Part shown: in pieces, positions 1 through 7,133 of the stretch | Layout: every line of letters begins with the position of its first letter | Position numbering within the stretch: position 1 is the stretch's first letter | From: an uncultured bacterium | GTDB taxonomy: Bacteria; Cyanobacteriota; Vampirovibrionia; Gastranaerophilales; Gastranaerophilaceae | Assembly (NCBI GenBank): GCA_900553205.1 | Contig: USCK01000006.1 | Location: 1 to 28,892, forward strand | Length of the DNA: 28,892 nucleotides | Reading direction: 5' to 3' | Program-made: the position numbers and the translations under genes | The notes under the pieces: model-generated | Seen by the model: the letters and a program-made list of their open reading frames with translations, nothing else | What the model was told of the DNA's origin: nothing | Databases searched by the model: none

Positions 1-1
1 A

Positions 2-142
2 AAACCTAACGAAATTTTTGGAGATGACGGAATTGTTTCTTTTGAATGTTCTATCTATGACTCTGAACAAGAAGAATGTGCAAGTGCAACATTAAATGTT
101 TATCAAAATGATAATGCGAAAGGTATTATACAAAATGGCTGA
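2..142 (+). CDS. 3' end of a hotdog-fold 3-hydroxyacyl-ACP dehydratase-like protein (ApeP-like), truncated by window edge
   Basis: An open frame enters the window at base 2 and runs 46 codons to a TGA at 140-142. The tail reads ...FECSIYDSEQEECASATLNVYQ... . This resembles the C-terminal strand pair of hotdog dehydratases, which end in a 'acid-residue, A-x-A-x-L-x-V/F-Y/F-Q' pattern. The last 8 bases overlap the start of the next gene (ATGGCTGA), so the genes are translationally coupled. The context (ketoreductase, then ApeR-like ketosynthase) supports ApeP, the dehydratase that forms the double bonds of aryl-polyene chains. Active-site residues lie outside the window, so this call rests on a short tail plus synteny. 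Confidence 0.55.
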   Translation, partial: KPNEIFGDDGIVSFECSIYDSEQEECASATLNVYQNDNAKGIIQNG

Positions 143-866
143 TAAAAATAATAAAGAAATCCTTATAACAGGTTCAAGCCGAGGAATCGGAAAAGCAACT
201 GCAATACTATTGGCAGAACAAGGATACAATATTGTTTTGCATTGTAATAAAAATATTAATAAAGCAAAAGCTGTTCAAGAAGAAATCGGCAACAATGCCA
301 GAATATTACAGTTTGATATTTCAAACAGAGAACAAACTCAAGAAATTTTAACAAAAGATATTGAAGAAAACGGAGTATATTTCGGATTAGTCTTGAACGC
401 AGGTATTGCAAAAGATAATGTTTTTCCTGCAATGGAAGATGATGAATGGGATTCTGTTATTAACACAAACCTAAACGGGTTCTATAATGTCGTAAAACCT
501 CTTATATTGCCAATGATACAGAGCCGACAAAAAGGAAGAATAGTAACATTATCTTCTGTATCAGGATTATCGGGGAATCGTGGACAAGTTAATTATAGTG
601 CTTCAAAAGCAGGTATAATCGGTGCAACAAAAGCCCTAAGTCTTGAGGTTGCAAAACGAGGAATTACCGTTAATTGTGTAGCCCCTGGGGTTATTGAATC
701 TGATATGACAGAAGATTTGCCAAAAGACAGAGTATTAGATATGATTCCTATGAAACGGTTTGGAACAGCAGAAGAAGTTGCAAATGTAATAGGCTTTTTA
801 GTAAGTGACAAAGCATCATACATAACAGGACAAGTAATTTCTGTAAACGGAGGTTTGTATCTGTGA
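135..866 (+). CDS. 3-oxoacyl-ACP reductase, FabG-like SDR (ApeQ-like)
   Basis: This 243-aa short-chain dehydrogenase reduces 3-ketoacyl-ACP to 3-hydroxyacyl-ACP with NAD(P)H in the cytoplasm. Near the N-terminus it has the TGSSRGIG cofactor-binding glycine motif. Further along are LNAGI (the NAG motif), Ser in LSSVSG, and the catalytic YSASKAG (Tyr/Lys), with SxxxxYxxxK spacing. It ends with the FabG-type GQVISVNGG. An upstream in-frame ATG exists at 96, but I prefer the ATG at 135: the protein then begins MADKNNKEILITG, an AAAGG Shine-Dalgarno sits about 11 nt upstream, and the start overlaps the previous stop. It overlaps the next gene by 4 bp. Its place between a dehydratase and an ApeR-like synthase suggests polyene chain elongation, not housekeeping FabG. 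Confidence 0.88.
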   Translation: MADKNNKEILITGSSRGIGKATAILLAEQGYNIVLHCNKNINKAKAVQEEIGNNARILQFDISNREQTQEILTKDIEENGVYFGLVLNAGIAKDNVFPAMEDDEWDSVINTNLNGFYNVVKPLILPMIQSRQKGRIVTLSSVSGLSGNRGQVNYSASKAGIIGATKALSLEVAKRGITVNCVAPGVIESDMTEDLPKDRVLDMIPMKRFGTAEEVANVIGFLVSDKASYITGQVISVNGGLYL

Positions 867-2089
867 GGAGAGTTGTTGTAACAGGAATGGGTATTGCAAG
901 TCCCCTAGGTTCTACTGTCAAATCAGCTTTTGAAAGACTAAAGACATACCAAAACTGTATCGAATATTGGACAGAACTTGATGAAATAAAAAATATGAAT
1001 ACAAGACTCTGTTCAAAAGTAAAAGGTTTTGAAAAGCCTGAATACTTTACCAGAAAAATCACAAGAACTATGGGTAATGTTGCACTTATGGCAACAGTTA
1101 CAGCAGAACAAGCTCTGCAAGAATCAGGATTATTGAACAACCCTGTTATAACAAATGGCAGATGTGGTGTTTCTTACGGGTCTTCAACAGGTTCAATGAA
1201 ACCGATTTTTGATTTTTATGCAATAGAACTTGATAAAGAAGTAAAGAATCTAAATTCAGGCTCTTACATAAAAATGATGCCTCAAACAACAGCAGTAAAT
1301 ATTTCATTATATTTCAAAACTACAGGTCGCCTGATACCAACATCAACTGCATGTACATCAGGTTCTTTGGGTATCGGAATGGCTTACGAAGCTATCAAAT
1401 ACGATTTGCAAGATGTTATGATAGCAGGTGGTGCAGAAAAAATTCACCCTTCTCAAGCAGGAGTTTTTGATACTCTTTATGCAACAAGTATCAAAAATGA
1501 TACCCCTGACAAAACTCCGTCACCATTTGACAGAGATAGAGATGGTCTTGTAATAGGCGAAGGTGCAGGCACACTTATTCTTGAAGAATACGAACATGCA
1601 AAGAATAGAGGCGCAAAAATTTATGCCGAAATAGTGGGATTTGACACAAACACAGACGGCACACATATCACAAACCCTAACCCGAACACAATGCAAATTG
1701 TTATGGAGAACGCCGTTAAATCTGCAAATCTTTCAATGAAGGATATCGGATATGTTAATGCCCATGGTACAGGTACAAAAAACGGGGATATTGCAGAAAG
1801 TATCGCAACCCAAAACGCATTTCAAAGACAAATCCCTATCAGCACAATAAAAAGTTACACAGGACATACGCTTGGTGCATGTGGCGCAATAGAAGCTATT
1901 TTGTCTATTGAGATGATGCGCAACAAATGGTTTGCACCGACTCTAAACCTCAACAATATTGATTCTGAATGTGGAGATTTAGACTACATAACAAACAGTG
2001 GCAGAGTTATTGATACAGAATACATTATGAGCAACAATTTTGCTTTTGGTGGAATCAATACATCATTGATATTCAAAAAATGTGAATAA
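863..2089 (+). CDS. Beta-ketoacyl-ACP synthase, FabF/ApeR-like
   Basis: This 408-aa thiolase-fold condensing enzyme joins malonyl-ACP to an acyl chain. The catalytic triad is visible: Cys in STACTSGS, His in VNAHGTGT, and His in KSYTGHTLGACGA. The C-terminal MSNNFAFGGINTSLIF closes the active site. Two traits recall ApeR-type synthases more than housekeeping FabF: the block TGRLIPTSTACTSG, and the WFAPTLNL...DYI tail. The start is GTG at 863, overlapping the FabG-like stop as GTGA, with a CGGAGG ribosome-binding site 9 nt upstream. It is the last gene on this strand before a strand switch, as apeR is last in aryl-polyene clusters. A role in aryl-polyene or a related polyene is inferred. A generic fatty-acid or polyketide synthase is the alternative. 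Confidence 0.85.
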   Translation: MRRVVVTGMGIASPLGSTVKSAFERLKTYQNCIEYWTELDEIKNMNTRLCSKVKGFEKPEYFTRKITRTMGNVALMATVTAEQALQESGLLNNPVITNGRCGVSYGSSTGSMKPIFDFYAIELDKEVKNLNSGSYIKMMPQTTAVNISLYFKTTGRLIPTSTACTSGSLGIGMAYEAIKYDLQDVMIAGGAEKIHPSQAGVFDTLYATSIKNDTPDKTPSPFDRDRDGLVIGEGAGTLILEEYEHAKNRGAKIYAEIVGFDTNTDGTHITNPNPNTMQIVMENAVKSANLSMKDIGYVNAHGTGTKNGDIAESIATQNAFQRQIPISTIKSYTGHTLGACGAIEAILSIEMMRNKWFAPTLNLNNIDSECGDLDYITNSGRVIDTEYIMSNNFAFGGINTSLIFKKCE

Positions 2090-2148
2090 AATAACATCAT
2101 TTGATACAGGATTAAAAAGTCCAAATTATTATTTATACCAAATAAAAA

Positions 2149-2379
2149 TTAGGCTTGCTTATATCCACCACAACCTCGTAAAAGTGTTTGTGGTGGTGCA
2201 GCTACGGCTGTCGTATAAATTAATAACTCATTATCCGGAGCGAAAAATTGACGCATATAAGCTCGATTTGTGATTGGTGTGTAGCAAACATAAGAATCTA
2301 CTTTATCTTTGATATAGCCTGCGAATACCTGCTGTTTGTGCGTCAGTTTACAATCCTTAAGTGTTTTGACGATTTTCAT
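2149..2379 (-). CDS. Small protein of unknown function (76 aa)
   Basis: I do not recognise this 76-aa protein. It starts MKIVKTLKDCKLTHKQQ, has a Tyr/Cys-containing middle (VCYTPITNRAYM), and ends in GCGGYKQA. Codon use is in line with the neighbours, and the frame stays open across the gap between the ketosynthase and the Fe-S protein gene. On the minus strand a TATAAT box (complement of 2390-2395) lies 10 nt before the ATG, leaving room for only a 3-4 nt leader and no clear Shine-Dalgarno. The last ~15 codons contain a 9-bp inverted repeat (CCACCACAA at 2167-2175, TTGTGGTGG at 2190-2198), so part of the coding sequence could also act as an RNA hairpin. It may be a real small gene; a spurious ORF remains possible. 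Confidence 0.5.
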   Translation of the reverse strand: MKIVKTLKDCKLTHKQQVFAGYIKDKVDSYVCYTPITNRAYMRQFFAPDNELLIYTTAVAAPPQTLLRGCGGYKQA

Positions 2380-2448
2380 ATTACATACTCATTATACAGT
2401 TTGTGTATAATAATTTAAAGTCTAAAAACAAACAGACTTAACAATAAT

Positions 2449-3522
2449 TTACTTAACTAACCTACATTTCTTTCGTAAAAAATCAATAACACGAAAAACT
2501 CGTTTTTTGAATTTTAGAATATAATTTAAGCTTATAACACAACCGACACAGTTGGTTAAAATATAATCAGCATTTGTTTTTGTAATATTTTCTTTTTTAG
2601 AGGTCATAAGTTGTTTGGAAGTTTGTGTTTGTTTTGTTAGTCCTGCAAATCCACAACACTCATTTTTATCTTCTAATTCTTTGTATTCAATATTTTTTAT
2701 TCGAGTAATAATATTTTCGACTCCACCATGACAAGGAGTATGATAAGTAACAGAACAAGGCTTTTTAGCTTCAAATAATATATTATTTTCTTCTATTAAG
2801 CCATAAATTGTTTTGAATTGTATATGTTCAAATTTTTTCTTAATTTCGTCATCAGCATATTTGATATACTGCTTCCAAGTCCATTCACAACTGGCACAAT
2901 CTGTCACAATATAATCAAAATCTAGGTTTCGGATTTTCTCTAAATTCTCTTTCATTTGTTCTTCAAATCGTGTTGTATTACCAGCTGAAAGAAATGGCAA
3001 ACCACAACAATTAAAATCTACATTTAACGGTTGAATTTGCATTGTATTCAAAAGTTCTTTTGCATAATCAGACGTTTTGGGATTAATTGCCTCAACACAA
3101 CCTCCAAAATAAATAGCTTTTTTTTCAAATTTTTTGTTAAATTTTTTCTTTCTGCCAAGTAAGTTTTTTACAAGATTTAGAGCCGTATTGAATATTAATT
3201 TGGATTGCAATATGGACATTATTTTACCTTCGAATGATTGTTTGAAGTATTCTGCCTTTGCAGAAAGAATAACCTCAACAATGTCAATTTCAGAAGGACA
3301 AAAATCTGAACATTTACCACATTTTAAGCAAGTATCTAAATATTTGTTTATGTTTTTGTTCATTTTCAAATCGCCATTTATTACACCTCTAAGCATAATA
3401 AATTGCCCACGAGATACTGCACACTCGTTGCCAGTTGTTTGATAAGCAGGACAAACAGATTGACACAAGCCACATTTAGAACATTTGTGTATAATTTCTT
3501 TGTATTCGTCTAATTTTTTCAT
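2449..3522 (-). CDS. GlcF/LutA-like (Fe-S)-binding oxidoreductase subunit
   Basis: This 357-aa protein has an N-terminal dicluster ferredoxin: CSKCGLCQSVCP near residue 14 and CLKCGKCSDFCP near residue 66. Two cysteine-rich CCG domains follow, with FNCCGLPF and a second set TPCHGG...NECCGFAG, ending in NCVGC. This is the layout of the iron-sulfur subunit of glycolate/lactate oxidases, which relays electrons from a flavoprotein partner. No GlcD-like flavoprotein is in the window, so the substrate is unknown. It is slightly short for GlcF (about 400 aa). The ATG lies 2 nt after the glmU stop, so the two are co-transcribed. Heterodisulfide-reductase-type Fe-S subunits are the main alternative. 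Confidence 0.8.
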   Translation of the reverse strand: MKKLDEYKEIIHKCSKCGLCQSVCPAYQTTGNECAVSRGQFIMLRGVINGDLKMNKNINKYLDTCLKCGKCSDFCPSEIDIVEVILSAKAEYFKQSFEGKIMSILQSKLIFNTALNLVKNLLGRKKKFNKKFEKKAIYFGGCVEAINPKTSDYAKELLNTMQIQPLNVDFNCCGLPFLSAGNTTRFEEQMKENLEKIRNLDFDYIVTDCASCEWTWKQYIKYADDEIKKKFEHIQFKTIYGLIEENNILFEAKKPCSVTYHTPCHGGVENIITRIKNIEYKELEDKNECCGFAGLTKQTQTSKQLMTSKKENITKTNADYILTNCVGCVISLNYILKFKKRVFRVIDFLRKKCRLVK

Positions 3523-3524
3523 AC

Positions 3525-4805
3525 TTAACTTATATGTTTTTTAACCCAATCAGCAAGAACTTTCATTGGAGAACGAGTAATTGCTAATGACCATTTTGGT
3601 ACATCTTTAGTAATAACAGATAACGCACCTACATTTGCACCTTCTTCAATAGTGACAGGCGCAACCAATACAGAGTTTGAGCCAATTTTTACATCATTAC
3701 CGAGTGTTGTTTTTGTTTTAGCTTTGGTTAACGGATTATAGTTAGCAGTAATTGTACCAGCACCTATATTAACTCTTTCTCCGATTTCTGCATCTCCGAT
3801 ATAACTCAAGTGGCATGCGTTAGTGTTTTTATGGATAATAGATTTTTTAACTTCTACAAAGTTACCTACTTTAACTCCGTCTTCTAGTATTACATCTCCT
3901 CTCAAATGAGCGAATGGTCCAATTTTGCAATCAGAACCGATTTTGTTTTTACCTGAAATATAACAGCTTGGATAAATTATTGTATCTGCACCAATTTCTG
4001 TATCTGCACTTATCCAAGTAGTTTCAGGGTCAACGATTGTAACACCGTTTTCCATGTGATGTTTTAGTATTCTTTGGTTAAGCATTTTAGAAGCTTCTGC
4101 AAGGTTAACCTTAGAATTGATACCGTATATTTCTTCGTTGTTTTCGAGAGGGTGAGCATTAACATTCAAGTTGTTTTCATTACCCCATTTTATAATATCG
4201 GTTAAATAATATTCACCTTGAGCATTATTTGTTTTTAGTTGAGAAAATGCAGGTTTAATTTTTGCCCAATTTAGACAATATATACCAGCATTAACCTCTT
4301 TTATAGCTTTTTGTTCAATAGTTGCATCTTTTTCTTCTACTATAGAATTTACTGAGTTATCTGAATTTCTAACAATTCTACCGTAGTTTGTCGGATTATC
4401 AAAAATTGCACTCATAACAGTTATATCAGAATTTACAGAGTGATGATATTCAACAAACTTTTTCAAAGTATCCGAAGTTACAAGTGGAGTATCGCCACAT
4501 AATATAATAACTTCGCCATCAAAATCTTCTAAATAAGGACAAACCATACTAACTGCGTGACCTGTTCCCAGTTGAGGTGATTGAAGCACAGTTCTTGCAT
4601 TAGAATAATTAGTTTTGATAAAATCTTCAACTCTTTCTGCCTGATGTCCAACAATAACAAAAGATTCATCAACAAATCCAGTATTATTAACTGCATCAAG
4701 AACATAACCTACAAGAGTTTTATCAAAAATTTGGTGCAAGACTTTTGGAGTCTTAGACTTCATTCTTGTACCTTTACCTGCTGCTAAAATAACCGACTTA
4801 ATCAT
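3525..4805 (-). CDS. glmU: Bifunctional N-acetylglucosamine-1-phosphate uridyltransferase / glucosamine-1-phosphate acetyltransferase
   Basis: GlmU makes UDP-GlcNAc for cell-wall and glycan synthesis. It first acetylates GlcN-1-P (C-terminal domain), then transfers UMP (N-terminal domain). The N-terminus has the LAAGKGTRMKSKTPK pyrophosphorylase motif, followed by LQSPQLGTGHAV and a CGDTPL metal site. The C-terminal half is a left-handed beta-helix of hexapeptide repeats, with HLSYIGDAEIGERVNIGAG and TANYNPLTKAKT of the acetyltransferase site. At 426 aa it is a little shorter than usual (about 450). A longer frame starts at 4838, but I chose ATG 4805 because GGAGGG lies just upstream and the family begins at this Met. 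The Fe-S gene follows 2 nt after its stop. glmS, the first step of the same pathway, is about 4 kb away. Confidence 0.96.
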   Translation of the reverse strand: MIKSVILAAGKGTRMKSKTPKVLHQIFDKTLVGYVLDAVNNTGFVDESFVIVGHQAERVEDFIKTNYSNARTVLQSPQLGTGHAVSMVCPYLEDFDGEVIILCGDTPLVTSDTLKKFVEYHHSVNSDITVMSAIFDNPTNYGRIVRNSDNSVNSIVEEKDATIEQKAIKEVNAGIYCLNWAKIKPAFSQLKTNNAQGEYYLTDIIKWGNENNLNVNAHPLENNEEIYGINSKVNLAEASKMLNQRILKHHMENGVTIVDPETTWISADTEIGADTIIYPSCYISGKNKIGSDCKIGPFAHLRGDVILEDGVKVGNFVEVKKSIIHKNTNACHLSYIGDAEIGERVNIGAGTITANYNPLTKAKTKTTLGNDVKIGSNSVLVAPVTIEEGANVGALSVITKDVPKWSLAITRSPMKVLADWVKKHIS

Positions 4806-4909
4806 TTTTCCCTCCATTCTCAAGCTATATTTTAACATAAAATGAATGTGAGGAAAGTTTTAAGCATTGTTTTTATTAAATAAGGCATTATTATATAAAT
4901 TCTATTTAT

Positions 4910-4915
4910 TATAAA
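4910..4915 (+). promoter_or_regulatory. Putative -10 box for the small membrane-peptide mRNA
   Basis: TATAAA lies in an A/T-rich stretch, and the implied start near 4922 would give an RNA beginning GTTACAGGGT. That puts the ACAGGGT pairing arm at the extreme 5' end. No convincing -35 is visible. Confidence 0.4.
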
Positions 4916-5010
4916 ATAATAGTTACAGGGTAAAAGAGTACCTTTTCGAAAAGACTAACTTTCAAAATTTATAGTTCTCGGGTTAGTATCCGACTAGAAA
5001 GGGGGCAAAT

Positions 5011-5100
5011 ATGGACAATCTTAATTTAACATTAATAATGTTATTTCTGATTCTCTATATATTAAAAAACGGTTCTTACCCAAAGGATAAAAACCGTTAG
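5011..5100 (+). CDS. Small hydrophobic peptide (29 aa), candidate type I toxin
   Basis: An ATG is preceded by a very strong Shine-Dalgarno (AAAGGGGG, 6 nt spacing) and opens a 29-codon frame. The peptide starts MDNLNLTLIMLFLILYILKN and ends in a charged tail (YPKDKNR). It has one membrane-spanning segment (about residues 5-18), a short polar N-terminus and a basic C-terminus, which is the build of type I toxins such as Fst, TxpA/BsrG and AapA. I do not recognise it as a member of a named family. The ORF is flanked by mutually complementary 5' and 3' segments and overlaps a convincing antisense RNA gene, which explains why such a short frame would be translated and restrained. A structural small membrane protein is the alternative. 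Confidence 0.62.
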   Translation: MDNLNLTLIMLFLILYILKNGSYPKDKNR

Positions 5101-5143
5101 TTCTCTACAAGGTACTTGGTAGCTTAGCAAACTACCACCCTGT
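5062..5143 (-). ncRNA. Candidate antisense antitoxin RNA (~80 nt)
   Basis: A minus-strand promoter at 5178-5150 would start an RNA at about 5143 with the sequence ACAGGGTGGTAG. The RNA folds into TGGTAG/CTACCA near its 5' end. It stops at an intrinsic terminator: AACGGTT (from 5098) ... AACCGTT (to 5068), then a U-tract at 5067-5064. It is fully complementary to the 3' third of the small-peptide ORF and the bases after it. Its 5' half also repeats, in the same order, three blocks of the sense leader (ACAGGGT, AGTACCTT, ACTAAC), so it should compete for the same pairing sites. This matches type I antitoxin RNAs in size and layout. Confidence 0.6.
5064..5098 (-). terminator. Intrinsic terminator of the antisense RNA
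   Basis: A 7-bp stem AACGGTT/AACCGTT with a 17-nt loop is followed on the minus strand by a run of six U (two of them within the stem). On the plus strand there is no U-tract, so it acts leftward only. It lies inside the small-peptide ORF. Confidence 0.6.
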
Positions 5144-5149
5144 ATATTT

Positions 5150-5178
5150 ATTATTTACTATTTTCACTTGTTTGTCAA
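5150..5178 (-). promoter_or_regulatory. Sigma70-type promoter for the antisense RNA
   Basis: On the minus strand, TTGACA (complement of 5173-5178) is followed after exactly 17 nt by AATAAT (complement of 5150-5155), which matches the -10 consensus at 5 of 6 positions. The predicted start is about 5143. No protein gene lies within reach downstream on that strand before the terminator at 5068. Confidence 0.65.
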
Positions 5179-5195
5179 TCTTATGAATAAAATAA

Positions 5196-5229
5196 AACCT
5201 TACTACAGTATAAATACTGGAATAAGGTT
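5196..5229 (-). terminator. Terminator of the large lineage-type protein gene
   Basis: AACCTTA/TAAGGTT forms an outer 7-bp stem. A 3x3 internal loop and an inner CAGTA/TACTG stem follow. Read leftward it is followed by TTTTATTTTATT. It lies 72 nt past the stop at 5301 and insulates the antisense-RNA promoter from upstream transcription. Confidence 0.7.
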
Positions 5230-5300
5230 AAAAGGTGTGTACGTGTATCAATAAATGGATTTTGTATATGTTAAATCTAATCTTAACTTCAACTTGAGTA

Positions 5301-6863
5301 TTATGAACCACTGAATGTCTTGAAGGTCATTTCGACGTTCTTTGAGATAACTTTCTTAACGGCTTCCATTTCGGTTTGAAGTGCGTTTTGTTCTGTATCA
5401 AGTTGTTTTAATCTCAATTCAAGAGTTCTGTCTTGTTGTTGAATAACCTCTGTTTGTGCGTTAATATCTGCAATACGTTTTTCATAGACTGCAACATCGT
5501 GATAATATGAGTTCATTGCGTCATTATATGCATCTTCATCAGAAACTTCTTCACAGTTCAATGTATATGTTATTGAATCATCATCAAACTTAACTGTTTT
5601 GAATCTGCCATTGCCATCTGTTTCAAGTAAAGCTTTGTTTGTTTCTTTAACTTCTGTATTGATATAACTAGCTTCGTAAGTAGCAAGTTTGTGTTGTGCG
5701 TCAATAGGTTTTTCATCAAACAGAGGTGTTTGCATACTATCTACTAAATCATCGTATGTAGTGAATTTTTGAACACCATTCCATTCAAATGAGTAAATAC
5801 CAGCTCCGTTATAATCAATAGTACCGTCTGAATTCAATTTAATATATTTAGCAATAGATGAATCAGGACAATCCTTAACGATTTGAGCAAGAGCAGCTCT
5901 GTCTTTTTCAGATAATGCACCCAATTCTTTTAACTCAGCGTTACCAACATAAGTTGGGTTAAAAGTTGTTGTCATATCCTTGAACGATGGTGTAGAATAT
6001 GCTTCAGCTTCTGTTACTGCTGCACCTGTTCCAATGTTATACATTGTGCTATCATCTTTGAAATTGTTTTTAAGCCAATTTTTTGCTTCTTGTTCTTCCA
6101 TACTTAATGCAGCTTTAACAGCATCTATTTGTTGAGTAGTCAAAGTATCAGCTTGAATACCGGCTTCTGTAATATTAAGACCTGTTAAATCGGCATATCC
6201 ATTTTTAAGAGTTTTATTGTTTATCGCATTGTCAAGTTCTCCAACCTTTGCAAAGTGCCAAGATGTACCATCGTGATAACCTCTCAAACTGTTCAAAGTT
6301 TTAGTATCAACTGTACCAAATTCATCAGTTTTAATGTAACCTTGATGAACTAAATCTAATATCGCATTCTGAAGTTCTGCATCAAATTTATATTGGGTCA
6401 AATCTTCATATTTAAGTGTATTTCCGGCAGCATCTTTATAAGAATATGATTTATCATCAGCATTATATGTAACTCCACCGGGAACAGTCAAATTGGTTGT
6501 ATCTGTACTATCATATTTAATAGTAACCTGTGGATCTGACATTAATTTTTTAGAACCTGTGTAAATGTCAGCATAGTAATAATGATCAACTACATAGTTG
6601 TAATCTTTTGTCGAATCAGATAATTGACGCCAGTTGTCTAATACTGATTTGTTATTACCGTCTGTATAAGAGTATTGTATAGTCGTAAAGTCTGTTTTGT
6701 CAGGACAATCGGGTACTGACAAAGCTAACATTTGGTTGAACAAATTTGCACTCTGGTTTGCTAAAGCGGTACGAGCCTGGTTAATTTGTTGCCCTTCCCA
6801 TTCACAGTTAGTTTTTCTTGCTGTTAAGCCCAAGTAACGAGCTTGTGATGCTGCCATACCCAT
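5301..6863 (-). CDS. Large protein of unknown function with flagellar-secretion-like ends (Gastranaerophilales type)
   Basis: This 520-aa protein begins MGMAASQARYLGLTARK and continues with an amphipathic, Gln/Asn/Ala-rich helix (QQINQARTALANQSANLF). It ends in a long coiled-coil-prone helix rich in Gln, Leu and Glu (about residues 455-515, including RTLELRLKQLDTEQ). The ~350 residues between are polar and Asp/Asn/Thr-rich. There is no Sec signal peptide or membrane span. Helical ends around a variable middle are the plan of flagellins, hook-associated and other flagellar axial proteins, but I see no definite family motif. I recall this N-terminus from many gut Gastranaerophilales proteins. 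AGGAG lies 8 nt before the ATG. It is a single-gene unit, with a terminator downstream at 5196-5229. A surface or exported filament-like role is a guess. Confidence 0.75.
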   Translation of the reverse strand: MGMAASQARYLGLTARKTNCEWEGQQINQARTALANQSANLFNQMLALSVPDCPDKTDFTTIQYSYTDGNNKSVLDNWRQLSDSTKDYNYVVDHYYYADIYTGSKKLMSDPQVTIKYDSTDTTNLTVPGGVTYNADDKSYSYKDAAGNTLKYEDLTQYKFDAELQNAILDLVHQGYIKTDEFGTVDTKTLNSLRGYHDGTSWHFAKVGELDNAINNKTLKNGYADLTGLNITEAGIQADTLTTQQIDAVKAALSMEEQEAKNWLKNNFKDDSTMYNIGTGAAVTEAEAYSTPSFKDMTTTFNPTYVGNAELKELGALSEKDRAALAQIVKDCPDSSIAKYIKLNSDGTIDYNGAGIYSFEWNGVQKFTTYDDLVDSMQTPLFDEKPIDAQHKLATYEASYINTEVKETNKALLETDGNGRFKTVKFDDDSITYTLNCEEVSDEDAYNDAMNSYYHDVAVYEKRIADINAQTEVIQQQDRTLELRLKQLDTEQNALQTEMEAVKKVISKNVEMTFKTFSGS

Positions 6864-6917
6864 GACAAAATCTCCTATATTAGTTTACTTTTAGTTTGTT
6901 CTTTACTTAACTTCTAC

Positions 6918-6943
6918 AATCCTTTTTTTAAGGATTTTTTTTT
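6918..6943 (+). terminator. Terminator-like hairpin with no upstream plus-strand gene
   Basis: AATCCTT (6918-6924) and AAGGATT (6930-6936) form a 7-bp stem with a T5 loop, followed on the plus strand by a T run. No plus-strand gene precedes it. It lies in the leader of the minus-strand gene starting at 6863, where it could be a leader structure or a stop for antisense transcription. Confidence 0.4.
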
Positions 6944-7075
6944 ATAAGTCAAACATGTTGTCGGTAAAAAATATAATCTCTGTAATCAAACAAAGAAAAA
7001 GTCATACAAACAGAGGAGAAACAAAGAGAAAAACTTAATCCTTCTTCTTGTTATTTTTTGTTACATATTAAAAAA

Positions 7076-7100
7076 TTCTCCTCTAATAATTAGAGGAGAA
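7076..7100 (-). terminator. Terminator of the nucleoside transporter gene
   Basis: A perfect 11-bp stem (TTCTCCTCTAA/TTAGAGGAGAA) with a 3-nt loop is followed on the minus strand by TTTTTTAA, 33 nt after the stop at 7134. The rest of 6864-7133 holds only the leader of the gene at 5301-6863; I see no other gene there. Confidence 0.8.
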
Positions 7101-7133
7101 CAAATCTTTTTTATAAATGCCGGTAATTTTGAT

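Larger units (their letters stand above)
4925..5143 (+). other. Nested 5'-3' long-range RNA pairing enclosing the 29-aa ORF
   Basis: Three leader segments are perfect complements, in nested order, of segments at or after the end of the small ORF. ACAGGGT (4925-4931) pairs ACCCTGT (5137-5143). AGTACCTT (4937-4944) pairs AAGGTACT (5109-5116). ACTAAC (4954-4959) pairs GTTAGT (5096-5101). A local hairpin TGGTAG/CTACCA (5117-5122/5132-5137) fits inside the outer pair, sharing one base with it. TAGTTCTC is also repeated directly at 4972-4979 and 5098-5105. Such closed 5'-3' folds are known to keep type I toxin mRNAs inactive until processing. Here the fold is read directly from the sequence and its role is inferred. 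Confidence 0.65.
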
